A model generated the notes under the pieces. It saw nothing but the letters and a program-made list of their open reading frames with translations. It did no database searches and had not been told where the DNA came from. Positions 36,043-46,782 of a stretch of 64,000 nucleotides of DNA are shown here, in pieces. Positions within the stretch are counted from its first letter, which is position 1, and every line of letters begins with the position of its first letter. This DNA comes from Mucidula mucida (Eukaryota > Basidiomycota > Agaricomycetes > Agaricales > Physalacriaceae). The translations under genes and the position numbers were made by a program. The DNA is taken from positions 62,001 through 126,000 of the forward strand of contig JADNYV010000084.1 in the NCBI GenBank assembly GCA_015501055.1. The letters run 5' to 3'.

Positions 36043-37766
36043 ATGCCTCGTCGCACTCAGTATATCGCAGGCGCTCTCATATTTTTGGCGGTCTGCCTTT
36101 TCTGGATCCCATCGAATCTCGCGACCCTGCCTCGCGTCTTGTCTCCTACCATTTCGCCAGCGAGCTTGCCGACGGTTCAAAATGGCTTTTTAGAGACAAC
36201 AATACCTGGAAATGCAGTTGCTCATGGATTTACAGTTCTGGATAACGTCTATTTGAGAGAAGGGACGTTCTTTATCGTCACAAAGAACGAAAGCGCGTTT
36301 CCTGAGCGCCGGTTCATTATATCACGTCCTGTTGCACTGGGACGAGGCGATGAACCGACAGACAAGGTAGTTTCGACTATTTTCCATGCTTTTTTATATG
36401 ACCGCCTTTTCTAGGAACTTCAATTCATCAATTCAGACGTAGCAGAGGAAACTCTGGGAGCAGAAAATATACCACTGCGAGGGAATACGGTCATTATTTA
36501 CGACTCGCCCACCTTTATAAGGGTCTCGTTCATTCCTTTTACCCACAAGCTCAGCTCAGCTCAATTGACCTCAGCATCTATACCACTGGTTCGGAGAAAT
36601 CATCCTTGGGTTCTGGCGTGTCTATTCCAAGCTTGCTGATAGCGAGGGATTAATTCCACCTCCTGACCGATTCATTATACCTGTACGTCCCATGTACAAG
36701 TATTTAGCTAGTACTTGACTGACGGAATGTTGGTCTAGTTTGCTTCTTCAAGCGGATGGCGGGATGGTCCTAACGTAGATGCTCTTCTCATGCGTGCGGC
36801 TTTCCCGGATGCCTCTATCGAGTGTTCCGAATTCTGGGACGACTTGCAGGCCATCGACAGAACTATCAAGTTCGAAAGACTGGTCATCATAAACCGGGCC
36901 GCTGCTCACAGACAGTAAGCTTTTCGTCTGACGTTGAGACGTCCGCTTAAGTCCCGCTTCGCGTTACAGCCGTCTCGGAGACGTCTGGTACAAGATGATA
37001 GCCAGTACCATGGCTCTTACTGTTGCCGACGACTTCTGGTTACCCATACGCGAATCGATTGTTCGCAATCTGATCGGTCGCGTTCCAGTGATCACGGACA
37101 ATGTGCCGGTGGTAACATATGTGTCTCGGCAACGAGGGAGCCGGCGGCGTTTGCTGGATGCTGATCATGAAAATCTAGTCGCGGCGTTGAGGGAACTGTG
37201 CGACAAGGATATTTGTGACTTACGAGTAGTCGAACTGGAGACTATGTCGCTGCGGCAGCAGGTCGATACAATGGCCAGGACAACAGTATGTCGCTTCTCG
37301 GAATAATGCCAAACTGCTAATCAGCGAGGTCAGGTCATGATTGGCGTCCATGGTAATGGGCTTACCCACGAACTTTGGATGCCTCGAACACCGAAGTCGA
37401 CCGTTATTGAGATATTCTATCCGAATTGTGAGCAACTTCACGCGCATTTGAGTGTTTGCATACATACCGCCGTAGGCTATCTCTTCGACTACGAAATGCT
37501 AGCACGTAACATGGGCCACAAGGTATTCAAATCATCTTTTCTATTGACGTTCCTGTCATCATTTGTAGCATTATGCTGTTTGGAACGATACGCTCTTGAC
37601 GTACCCCAAGGGCGAATGGCATCAGGTAGAAGGCTTCACCTAGTCGTAGACCGCTTGCTAAATTCTACAGAAATTCGGTGCCGATGATCCAGAGTTCCAG
37701 GGTGTGAAGATTCCAGTGCATGGTCCGTCGGTGACTCGTCTCATCAAGGAACGGTTGAGCGAGTAG
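36043..37766 (+). CDS. GT61-type (DUF563) glycosyltransferase, intact copy
   Basis: Nine exons: 36043-36366, 36415-36522, 36575-36682, 36739-36914, 36970-37285, 37334-37427, 37476-37522, 37569-37625, 37671-37766; 441 aa and all phases agree. The N-terminus has a cytosolic tip (MPRRTQ) and a signal-anchor helix, giving a type II Golgi-like topology. Hallmarks are YHWFGEIILGFWR, IIPFASSSGW, RRLLDADH, GVHGNGLTHELWM and YAVWNDT. GT61 proteins transfer xylose, arabinose or GlcNAc; the acceptor here is unknown. The frame-shifted paralogue at 16.0-17.75 kb is in inverted orientation. Confidence 0.9.
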
Positions 37767-38191
37767 ACACGCTCATACCTGAAAGCCAATGTAATCGGCA
37801 ACTAACATAGACTGTGATCTGCGGGCATCCCGATTGTGCCTTTCCTCCGCGATCCCTCAGTATGCGTCTGGTAGCGTACCTTTGCACTCTAATCTCACAT
37901 CGAATCATGAATAAGAGCCCAAAAATAACTAATCCGCCGATAGCTCGGGATATGTCTGGTTCGTCCAAGTAGTGTTTCCCTCGAAAACGGGAATTGCTTG
38001 CTAATTTCGTGATAGTCATGATACGAGCGAGCGTGCCAGCACCTGATCGGCTTGCTAATGAAGACACGTTTAGCACCATGATGTACCGCCCGCGGGTCAA
38101 ATACCTTCAAAGCACGCTGACAACGACAGGTATTCCCCAAAATCAGTGCCGAGTCGCTTGTACGATCTGTCGTCATACAGATGCATACGCG
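37767..38191. other. Intergenic upstream of the aldo/keto reductase
   Basis: No gene was seen. The minus-strand frames here overlap each other and have no family features. Confidence 0.4.
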
Positions 38192-38198
38192 TATAAAA
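38192..38198 (+). promoter_or_regulatory. TATA box of the aldo/keto reductase gene
   Basis: TATAAAA lies 46 nt before the start codon. The short 5' leader this implies is unusual but possible. Confidence 0.5.
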
Positions 38199-38243
38199 GG
38201 AACTCAGACGACGGCAAATTCATTCATCTACTAACAAGATACA

Positions 38244-39712
38244 ATGTCTTTCGCTGATACTACCACGACCGTCACGCTCAATACGGGCGCTAAAATGCCC
38301 ATCGTCGGTATGTCAATATTCAAGTCGACCATCCGCTTGACGTGGAAGCTCACACAAGTCGATAGCTATGGGAAGCGGTATTGTCAGTTTTGACCCCGCA
38401 GACCAATTTGCAGCGCGGGAATGGTTATTCGATGCCTTAAAGGTTACCTACATTCCACAGAGACAAAATTTGTGACCGGCTCATGATCAGGCTGGATATA
38501 GACACATCGACACTGCTGCCGTTTACGATGAGTTTGTCACCTTCTTGTCAAAACATGGTGGCTCCAACGGCGGCTTTTACAGGCACTGAGGCGTCGGTGG
38601 GCGTAGCCGTTCGCAAGTCAGGTATTCCCCGTCATGAGGTGTTTGTGACGACGAAGCTACCGTAAGTCTCTTGCGTTCATTGACTGGGCTGCTGGCTGAC
38701 AACATATCCTTATGTCAGATTTACTGGCTTCACGCGCGTTAAACAGAGCTTCGAACATAGTCTGAAAGAATTGGATCTTGAGTATATCGATCTCGTACGC
38801 CCTTCTTCATTACTCGTGCTGTAGCTTACTTGTTTCCTAGTATCTGATTCACAATCCCACCCCGGTCGTGTATGAAGGTGCGTCATGATCTCTGTTTCCG
38901 CCCGAATCAATGTGTAACCTCAGCGACTAGAGGGGAATCCTTTTCCTACAAACCCCGACGGAACGACGCGTCTCGACAACAGCGTCAATTTCATTGATGT
39001 CTGGGCGGAAATGGAAGCTCTACTCGAAACCGGAAAGGTCAAAGCCATTGGCGTCAGTAATTTCTCTCCCAAAACGTGAGGACATATGCTTTCCTGCTTC
39101 GGTGCGCTCACAGTAATGTCGATAGCCTTGATGAGCTCCTCAAAACGGCTAAAGTGGTACCTGCAGTGAACCAGGTGGAGTACGCGCTTTTCCCGTAGCC
39201 TCGGAATGTGCGCTGAAGAATCCTTGACATCAGAGTGCACCCATACCTCGTGCAGGAGGAACTTCGCCAGTACTGCAAGGACAAGGGCATCGTGATCACC
39301 GCGTACACTGCTTCCGGTCCAGATGGGTTTCCCCTTCGTATCCGGTTCGTTACTGATATGTAGTCCAGGTCGCGATGCCGTGCGCAACGACCCCAAGATC
39401 GTCGCGCTCGCCGCTAAATACAATGTGACACCTACCCAGCTTGTCCTCGGATGGCAGCTTACTCGTGGCGTACCGATTATTACGCAAAGTACCAACGCTG
39501 GACGGCAGAAGGAGAATTTGAAGGTAATGTCGACGTTCTTTTCTTGCCGCCGGTAGTAGCGATACTCATGGGAACCTGTCTAGCTTCCGGTTATCGCGGC
39601 CGAGGATGTGACGCAGATCAACGCGCTGGATTGTGGCGAGCGAGTAATCAGCAAGCTCTTTATGGTCAATGGGACTCTATTTGGATGGACGTATGAGCAA
39701 TATGGATGGTAG
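38244..39712 (+). CDS. Aldo/keto reductase; one intron lacks its GT donor
   Basis: Eleven exons: 38244-38307, 38366-38442, 38491-38527, 38583-38661, 38719-38794, 38841-38877, 38931-39075, 39126-39179, 39234-39316, 39369-39523, 39584-39712; 311 aa, phases all consistent. The catalytic tetrad is visible: Asp in GYRHIDTA, Tyr in AAVYG, Lys in VFVTTKLP, His in [21 protein letters not shown] and an ITQSTN-type NADPH-binding segment follow. It reduces carbonyls with NADPH; the substrate is unknown. The third exon must end at TTTACG, but the next bases are ATGAGT rather than GTGAGT. Without that splice a TGA follows. It is either a mutated donor (a dead or poorly spliced gene) or a sequencing error. 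Confidence 0.88.
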
Positions 39713-40553
39713 TTTGGTAGTGCTGGATCCTTTTCCTAACAAGACGTAATCCTGTAGATGCAGAAATATCTGTCCACGAATTAGGTGAAACTGAATAAAA
39801 CTGAAATACTTAATAAGAGCTGTCTTTCAAGAGAGTAGAGCTCCAAGGCACATCATGCAGTACCAAGGTTGCGACCTAAGGATTACATTGCGAATGAGTA
39901 CTGGTAACTCAGACGTCGAAGTGAGTAGTCTCTCAGATTATAAACACGATGAGAGTTGAGACCGCGAGAACGTGGGAAAGTAGACGGTCGCAGTCGGCGA
40001 CTAGAGCAGTGCAGATCAAGTGCAGATTGGAACTTGAACACCAAGGACAGAGAAAACAGGAAACCTGGTGGCAAAGCACCGCCATGAATTGCATGTTCAC
40101 TGGATTGACAGCTGCAGCCAGCGCTGGAATGCCCCCATGTTTCCCATTCTTCAGGTTACATGCAAGGATGTTATCACCTGCGTGTGCCAGGGTAAGGAGC
40201 GCTACAAACTGGGCGGACATGCCAGAAGAAGTCGCGATAATCGCATGATCGACGCGTCGCATCGCGTACCAGGAATTTCTCTGTTAGTTCCTCGGTTTCA
40301 TACTCACGTGTTTATCCAACCAGTGCACGAAATAAAAGCCGATAAAATAGAAATGTACATTTGAATGTAAAAAGTGTGAGTCCGTGTGCGTGATAAATGG
40401 CGGGATGATCTAAACTAAGGATGCTGTAATCGAGCTGTTAGCGCTCACAAACGTTTCGACAGACTGATGGCAAACCTGTGTATTTCTATAATGGGGGAAC
40501 TAGTTGCTATTTGAGCGGCGTTAGGCTAACGAACGTGCGCAAAAGTACACACC
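39713..40553. other. No supported gene
   Basis: Overlapping short frames at 39883-40364 on both strands, none recognisable. It separates the 3' ends of two convergent genes. Confidence 0.4.
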
Positions 40554-41225
40554 TTACAGTCGTGGCGTAGACACTCGCGACTCGGGAGCGTACTTGGCCA
40601 TCTCGTTCTCCTTCTTCGCGAACCCACACTTTTCATAGAACGCTACAACCAAGAAATGATTAGTTTTGGTTTCAAAGCCCATGTCTCACTCACGAATGTT
40701 CGAATCACTGCAGTTTAGAATCGTCTTGTAGCACCCACTCCCCTCACTTATCCCCGTCAACGCCTGGATGATGCGCAAGCCGAGCTTCTTGCCCTGCTGG
40801 CTCTTGTCCACCGCAATGTCCTCAATGTGGCCGACGCTGCCGAGGCCACGTAAGAACTTGCGCTCAATGAAGACGCAGCCGACGGCGACGATGCGGTCGC
40901 TCGCCTTGTCGATGATGACGATGGGGTAATACGTCCGCTGCGCGTCGCGCATGGCGTGGAACTGGTCGACCCATGCGGCCTCGCCAGGGTCCGTGACGAC
41001 GGTCAGCACAGACAGAACGGCGAGGTGCCCGCGGTGGTAGTCCGTCGAGGCGAGCGGGCGAATCTACGACCTCCATGAGGCAACCGCCCAGAATCAGGAG
41101 CCAAGGGAAATACACACATGTAGGTCCTTGTGCAGCTCCCTCCTGACCTCGTTGGTAATGATCTCCGGGCTGAAAAGCAGCTCGAGCTCGCTGTCGGGCG
41201 TGAATTTCGATGTTTGAAGAGCCAT
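40554..41225 (-). CDS. GNA1: Glucosamine 6-phosphate N-acetyltransferase
   Basis: Three exons (41225-41118, 41063-40694, 40642-40554) give 188 aa. It is a GNAT-fold enzyme that makes N-acetylglucosamine 6-phosphate from acetyl-CoA in the UDP-GlcNAc pathway, supplying chitin, N-glycans and GPI anchors. Signatures are IRPLASTDYHRGHL, GHIEDIAVDKSQQGKKLG (acetyl-CoA binding loop), CYKTILNCSDSNI and FYEKCGF. Length is slightly above the yeast enzyme. Confidence in function is high. Confidence 0.95.
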
Positions 41226-41375
41226 GGTAAATGGATTGAATGAAAGTAGAGAAATTGAAGGGTTTGAAGAGAAAAGGAGTCAAGAGGTTGAAGATGAAAG
41301 TTCGTTTTAAACCCGTAGCCAACGCTGCGTCACTATAAAGCGCACTACAGCCACCGATCAAAAGGTCTCAACTGG

Positions 41376-41888
41376 CTCTCAACAGGACCCTGGATAATAC
41401 ACTGACATCGTTGATCCCGAATTTCTAAAAATTTCGTCCTCATGTCCGACAGGCTTAGGCCTTCTGTGTCCGACTTTTCCTCAAGGTTTGGGCCCAAAAA
41501 TCGCTTCATGTCCGACTTTGGCATGAGGGTTCCGCCCAAAATTTCCCGTCAGATGGACCCTTTTCAGATTTTTCCGGGCTGTCTACAACAAGTTTCGATC
41601 GCCTGAGCCACCCGAACCGCAAGGCCTCCCGCTGGAAGAGTTTCCGCTGAGCCAACAGTTACATCCTGGGAGCGCTCAATAGTGGCTGACACCATGTCCG
41701 ACACCCAGCTGACACCTGGATGAGGGTTTCTCACCCACCTCGCCCCATGTCCGTACACTGGATGAGGGTAGGCGGTGCGGAAAGAGCTCCATGTCCGACT
41801 TTTCCTCCAGGTTTGGGGCAAATTTTGCGTTCCATGTCCGACTTTGGGATCAACGATGTTATTGTATTATCCAGGGTCCTCTCTCAAC
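41376..41888. mobile_element. hAT-like MITE with 8-bp target-site duplication
   Basis: The element runs 41384-41880 (497 bp). It begins AGGACCCTGGATAATAC and ends with the exact reverse complement. The terminal inverted repeats extend to about 35 bp with a few mismatches (ACATCGTTGATCCC block). It is bounded by perfect 8-bp repeats CTCTCAAC (41376-41383 and 41881-41888), as expected for hAT transposition. Inside are at least six copies of ATGTCCG(AC) in direct orientation, likely subterminal transposase-binding repeats. It has no coding capacity, so a transposase in trans would be needed. The perfect duplication implies recent insertion. Confidence 0.92.
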
Positions 41889-42511
41889 GAACTTTACAAT
41901 GATATCTCTCCTCGGTAAGTGGATTGTACGAGCGATCAGGCTGTTATGGCGAGTTCCGTTCTTTTATGCCCTTTCCCCGATGATAGCTGGCAACTTTTGC
42001 TACATCTAGAGTATGCCTCCATCCATAAAGCATCCGAAAAGATTGTGCAATTTGAATTCTCGCGAGTAAGTTGTAACAAAGTTCCGTTACTTGCAAAGAA
42101 CAGAAAGAAAAGCTACCGCCTATTGAAACGAGGCAGACAACCGTTTGGAAAGAACAATCGACAAAATCGTCGTTTCAAGAATATCAAGCTTACTTCTTGG
42201 ACATATTACAGATAGATGCGCCCAAGACCGGCATGATTCTTCGGCGCTCGTTCAACGCCTACAGACCCGAGATGTCATCACACTACAGCGGTGCAATGCA
42301 TCGACCCTAACATGAAGGAACTGAGAAATGGCAACAGACTTGTTGTTCTTCCGAATCCTAGATGGCTCAACAACAGACTAGTTTATCGCGGCAGCGATAC
42401 CTCAACCTGCCTCCGTGAACGCCGCCCAAAAACACAAATAGTAGTCCAGGCCTTACGATCCCCGAATGCCACGACTGGAACAAATTCATAACCTTCGCAA
42501 GAATAGTGTAT
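41889..42511. other. No supported gene
   Basis: A plus-strand frame (41919-42215) ends in a Lys/Arg/Asn-rich stretch but has no domain. It lies between the MITE and the 3' end of aspartokinase. Confidence 0.4.
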
Positions 42512-44374
42512 TCAAAACAACCAAGGACCTACTACCAAACAGATCATCAGTATCTCTGATATCCAACCAAAGAAAAAGAAACTCACTTCGCTGCGGTGCA
42601 GGCTGCAAACAGCTCGTATGAATCAAATTCAACGCCTTCACCGCATCCTTCCCTTCAATGACACACGAAATATTGATCTCGCTCGCGCCCTGACTGATCA
42701 TCTCAATATTCACATTCCCTTTTGCCAGCGTCGTAAACATGCGTCCCGCAATCCCAACCATATTGCGCATATCCTTCCCCACCAAAGACAGGATCGCCAT
42801 GTCCTCGTGCACAGTCACCGACCCGCTCCTGCGCAGCTCCCGCACAAGCCTCTCATGGATGTGTTTCCCCGTCGCGAGCTCGAACGCCATGCTGACATGC
42901 ACCTCTGACGTGCTGATGAGGTCCACAACGACGCCGAAACGGTCGAGGGTGCTGAATATACCCGCGAGAAACCCGTGCGAAACGCTTTTCCTGTTCGAGT
43001 TGACGTTCAGGACGATGATGCGCTCCTTGATCGTCACCGCCGTCGCGTGCTTCAGATGGTCTAGCGGGCCCTTTCTCGCCTCAAGCTCTAACAGGCCTTC
43101 CAGTCCTCGCTCGCGGGCTCCGGCACGCCGCCTTCTACGTTCTCCTGTACGCCATCGGGGTATATGACTGTCCCCAACCCTTCTGGTCGCTCAACGTTCT
43201 TGATCCGGATAGGAATCCCCCGTCGGATGACCTGCTCCATCGTGAAAGGATGCACAACCTCGCTGCCATAATACGTCAACTCTGCTGCCTCGTCTGGGGA
43301 TATGAGGGGTATGACGCGGGCAGTGGGCACCTTGCGCGGGTCGGCGGTGAATATCCCGTCGACCTCTTTCCAGATTTGCAGCTCAGCGGCAGAGAGCGCG
43401 ACCGCGAGGAGGGCGGCGAGGAGGTCTGTGTAGCCCCTACCAATCTGGGATAAGAGGGAACCTGGAACGGGGCCAAAGAATCCGGTGACCACCGGGACAC
43501 GATTGCCACAGAGGCTTATTCGTTCGCCTAGGGCTACGCAGAGGCGATCGTAAAAGTTTTGATCTAGAGTACCCGTATATGACTCGTCGTCGAACGATGG
43601 TACTATGTCTTCGAGGGAGACGTATTCCGCATCGATATCATGGTCACGCAGAACAGCAGTCATGAATTTACATGCGAGGCGCTCTCCAAGACCAATTATA
43701 GTGTCTTGAGACCGTGGCGAGATCTCATCTATAACCTACACTCTATCAGAACAATGGCGCGAAGATTGGCGAAAAGCAGGCCTACCTGAGACGCTGACAG
43801 AAAACTCGCCAGCCATTCACAATCCGCATCTATCTCGTCTTCTAGCTCTTTTCTAATATCAGGATCCTGTATGTTTTCCTTGGCAGCATTATAATGTTCC
43901 TGTCGAACAAGTTCAACCGTCTGGTGAAAGCCTGGTAGCGACCCAATCTGCGGCGGGGACGACGACCGAGATGGATCCTTGACGCGTCCGAATAAGCCTA
44001 GATTTGGCGTTGCTGTCCCAGAGACGGATCCCCGTTTTTTTCTTGAAGACAGAGCTTCGTCCGCTGCTCTGAGCAGCAAATTTGTCGTTCCCAGCACCTT
44101 CGTCGATCCTGATCGCGCAGAGCAGACAACCGCGACTTTATTAGAGTCGATGTAATGTCTATGAGGCCTCAACAAAGCATCATCAAACGCATTGAATATA
44201 TACACACGAAACGATATCTCGCGCGATTTGCACTGCAAATTTTCCGACGCTGGTACCGCCGAATTTCTGCACGAGCCAAGGAGACGCTGGGTCAATGCTG
44301 TTTTGGTGCAGATTGGGCGGGGTTTGGGGTGGCGGCGTCGCCGAACTCGAAGATGCTGTGGAATAGTCCGACAT
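42512..44374 (-). CDS. HOM3: Aspartokinase
   Basis: Exons 44374-44208, 44158-43786, 43735-43151, 43079-42587 and 42528-42512 give 544 aa. The N-terminal amino-acid kinase domain shows LVQKFGGTSVGKF, GRGYTDLLAALLA, EVDGIFTADPRKVP and YYGSEVVHPFT. C-terminal tandem ACT domains (GIFSTLDRFGVVVDLIST; GRMFTTLAKGNVNIEMIS) bind threonine for feedback control. It catalyses the first step of Thr/Met synthesis. The 43150-43080 segment is either a 71-nt intron (GTACAG...TTGAG, frame kept, poor acceptor context) or coding sequence with a 1-nt deletion: in-frame sequence runs into TAG at 43090. The last exon has only five codons. The variable insert in the kinase domain is Ser/Gly/Pro-rich. Confidence 0.9.
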
Positions 44375-44826
44375 GATAGATAGTAGTAATTAGCTGGTCA
44401 TGGTGGTAAAATGAAGAGCATGCTTTGATGCAATGACTCGGATCGGATCTTTCGGCCCGGGTGGCGGTTATCGTTACATGTGGCGCTAAAGCAACGTAGA
44501 ATTCGATTCAAACAAGATATGGGATCTTCCGGTTCGTGGTACTTGGTGGACTGGAAGGTCCCGCACTGGCCGGTGCCAATTCCGAGCTTGTTCAATAGAA
44601 CGGCTGTGCTGACCACAGGCTGGTGCTAGCAGTTACTGTGAACTTGGCATGTGAAAGGCTATGGACTGCGTCGTTAGTAGGGAACACGATAGTTTGGGCT
44701 GGAATCGCGAGTTTTCACACAGATACGATTGAAAAAGGCAGTAACTAATCCGCAGGTTGAACTACGAGTATGTAAATGTACAGACGATACGCGAAGCAGA
44801 AATTTGTGAAGAGACAGTCGTAAATT
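44375..44826. other. Intergenic (aspartokinase promoter side)
   Basis: No gene was seen, and no TATA box was recognised upstream of aspartokinase. Confidence 0.45.
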
Positions 44827-45471
44827 TTACATAGCGAGGACCTTTGAACGATTCAACGAGAAACAGACGTCCTGGGAAGCTTGCCCGTGCCCCTTGACAG
44901 GAATGATCACGTTGGGAAAGACACCACTGGCTCCGGTCGTGCGCCACACACTCCCACCACTATTCGCGCCAACACCGTTATCGTCCCAGACCCAAGTTGG
45001 CGTATCCGTCACTACCAAATCCTTCCTGATAGCCTTGAGCCCATTCGTCAGTATCCAACTTGGTGCCGGGTACCCGCCACTCTTCACGGTTCTGATGAAT
45101 ATCCCCCCAGCTACGACGTAGTTATCGCTGGGTGGTATGCCGCGCCAGAGAGCGAAGTTCCAAGACTTCCCTGACCCAGTGTCAGTCCAGACGCACTCCC
45201 AAGACGCGACATCTACGAGTGCGTCGGGCTCTAAAGCACGAACGATGACGGCATGGGGAGCGGTGTCGTTACTGCTCCAGCTCTGACCCAGATAGCACCA
45301 GCCGTCTGGAACTGTAACAGAGAACTCAATGTCGTTCGTAGAAGCACAATAGTAGCTGTACTCACGATCGGGGCGCCAGACCTGAAGATTGGCATCAGCT
45401 TTTGAGCCACCGTCATGCGCCGTCATGATGGAGAAGCTGACGGTCCTATAGGCGAGCGAGGGCTCTGGCAT
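44827..45471 (-). CDS. Vps62-related domain protein
   Basis: Single exon, 214 aa from the second in-frame ATG (the longer frame from 45588 adds an unlikely leader). Repeated WVWDDNG- and VWTDTGSG-type blocks, WNFALWRGIPP and SDNYVVAGGIF match the VPS62/DUF946 domain, a beta-rich fold found in yeast Vps62 and many fungal and plant proteins. The biochemical role is unclear. No signal peptide is seen on the shorter form. It lies downstream of the RHS gene across a tandem-repeat array, same strand. Confidence 0.78.
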   Translation of the reverse strand: MPEPSLAYRTVSFSIMTAHDGGSKADANLQVWRPDREYSYYCASTNDIEFSVTVPDGWCYLGQSWSSNDTAPHAVIVRALEPDALVDVASWECVWTDTGSGKSWNFALWRGIPPSDNYVVAGGIFIRTVKSGGYPAPSWILTNGLKAIRKDLVVTDTPTWVWDDNGVGANSGGSVWRTTGASGVFPNVIIPVKGHGQASQDVCFSLNRSKVLAM

Positions 45472-45689
45472 CTTTGGCTGGCTCGAGAGGATGAAATGAC
45501 TCGACAGCTCGATGAGATGGCTTGAACAAATGCCCGGGTATATATATTGAGCGCCCTGTTTGCTCAAGGAACTCAGGTTTCTGCTCATGTGAGGTCATGG
45601 AATCGTACGTTAAAGAAACTACACGATCACTGGTCAATTCCGCCACCACCCAGCTAAGACACTCGAAGTTTCCGCAAAAATCCTTGTTC

Positions 45690-46700
45690 AACAGAGAATC
45701 GATGCTCCGCTGCGATTTGGACAAGATTTGGGCCCCGCTAGGTCGGCTATGAGCAATCGTCGATGTCGATACAGTATATTGAACTCTTCGAACATTAAAC
45801 GGCTTGATAGACACAGATACGATGTTCCGCCGCGATGGTTGGGCCTCGCAAACAATGGACATTCGTCGATACAAGGTTTGGGCTTCGCAGGTGAGCTATG
45901 GTCAAATCGTTGATACAGTAGACTCCAGTCTTGTGACATCACGACCACCTCTAGCCGCGCCAAGACCACTGAACAGAATGAAATATCCTAGAGCTTGATT
46001 AACAGCGATTAGATCTTTCGATGCAATTCATGAAGGTACGGGCAATCGCCGATAGAGTATACTTCACTCTTGTAACAACAATCCCCGCATCAACCCCAGA
46101 TCGAAGAATTGGAGAGCTTGAGAGATACGATCTTCTAGTGCGATCTCGGACAAGGTTTGGACCTCGCCGAGTAAGCTATGGGCAATCGTCGATACAGTAG
46201 ACTGCCCTCATGGCCCATCTCTACCCGCGTCAATACCGGGTTGGAAGTGACTATCCTAGAGTTTTGATGAACAGAGATGAGACCAATCGAAGCAATTCGG
46301 AAAGGTATGGGGCAATCGCCGCCGAGGGAGTAGACTTCACACTTGGAACAAAATCCCCGAACCCCAGATCGAAGAACTAGAGAGGTTGATGAACAGAGAT
46401 ATGATTGTGCACCGCGATTCGGACAAGGTTTAGACCTCACCAAGTAAGCTATAGCAATAGTCAGTACAATAAACTGCCCTCTTGAAAGATCACGTCCACC
46501 TCTACCCGCGTCAATACCGATTTCGAATATTCTAGAGCTTGATGAACAGAGATTAGACCTTTCGATGCGATTCAGAAAGGTATGGGCATTGGGCAATCCC
46601 CGGACCAAAATAGGAGAGCCTGATGAACCAATATTAATGTAAATCGCGATTTGGACAAGGGTGGGCCTCTCAGACGAGCTATACAATTGTCCAATGACAA
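45690..46700. repeat. Degenerate tandem array, about eight ~130-bp units
   Basis: Units share GCGAT-CGGACAAGGTTTGG, GAGTAAGCTATGGGCAATCG and TCGATACAGTAGACT, then a linker with GATGAACAGAGAT. Starts lie near 45704, 45818, 46010, 46135, 46280, 46410, 46550 and 46635, with alternating stronger matches, so a higher-order unit of about 270 bp is possible. No long frame crosses it. It lies between the RHS gene 3' end and the Vps62-type gene. Confidence 0.8.
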
Positions 46701-46782
46701 CCGTCCATACAGCAGAAGGTCAGGTCACCTGCCTCCACAGCTCCGATCGGCGGAGATTGAAAAACTTGCCCTCTGCCTTCTC

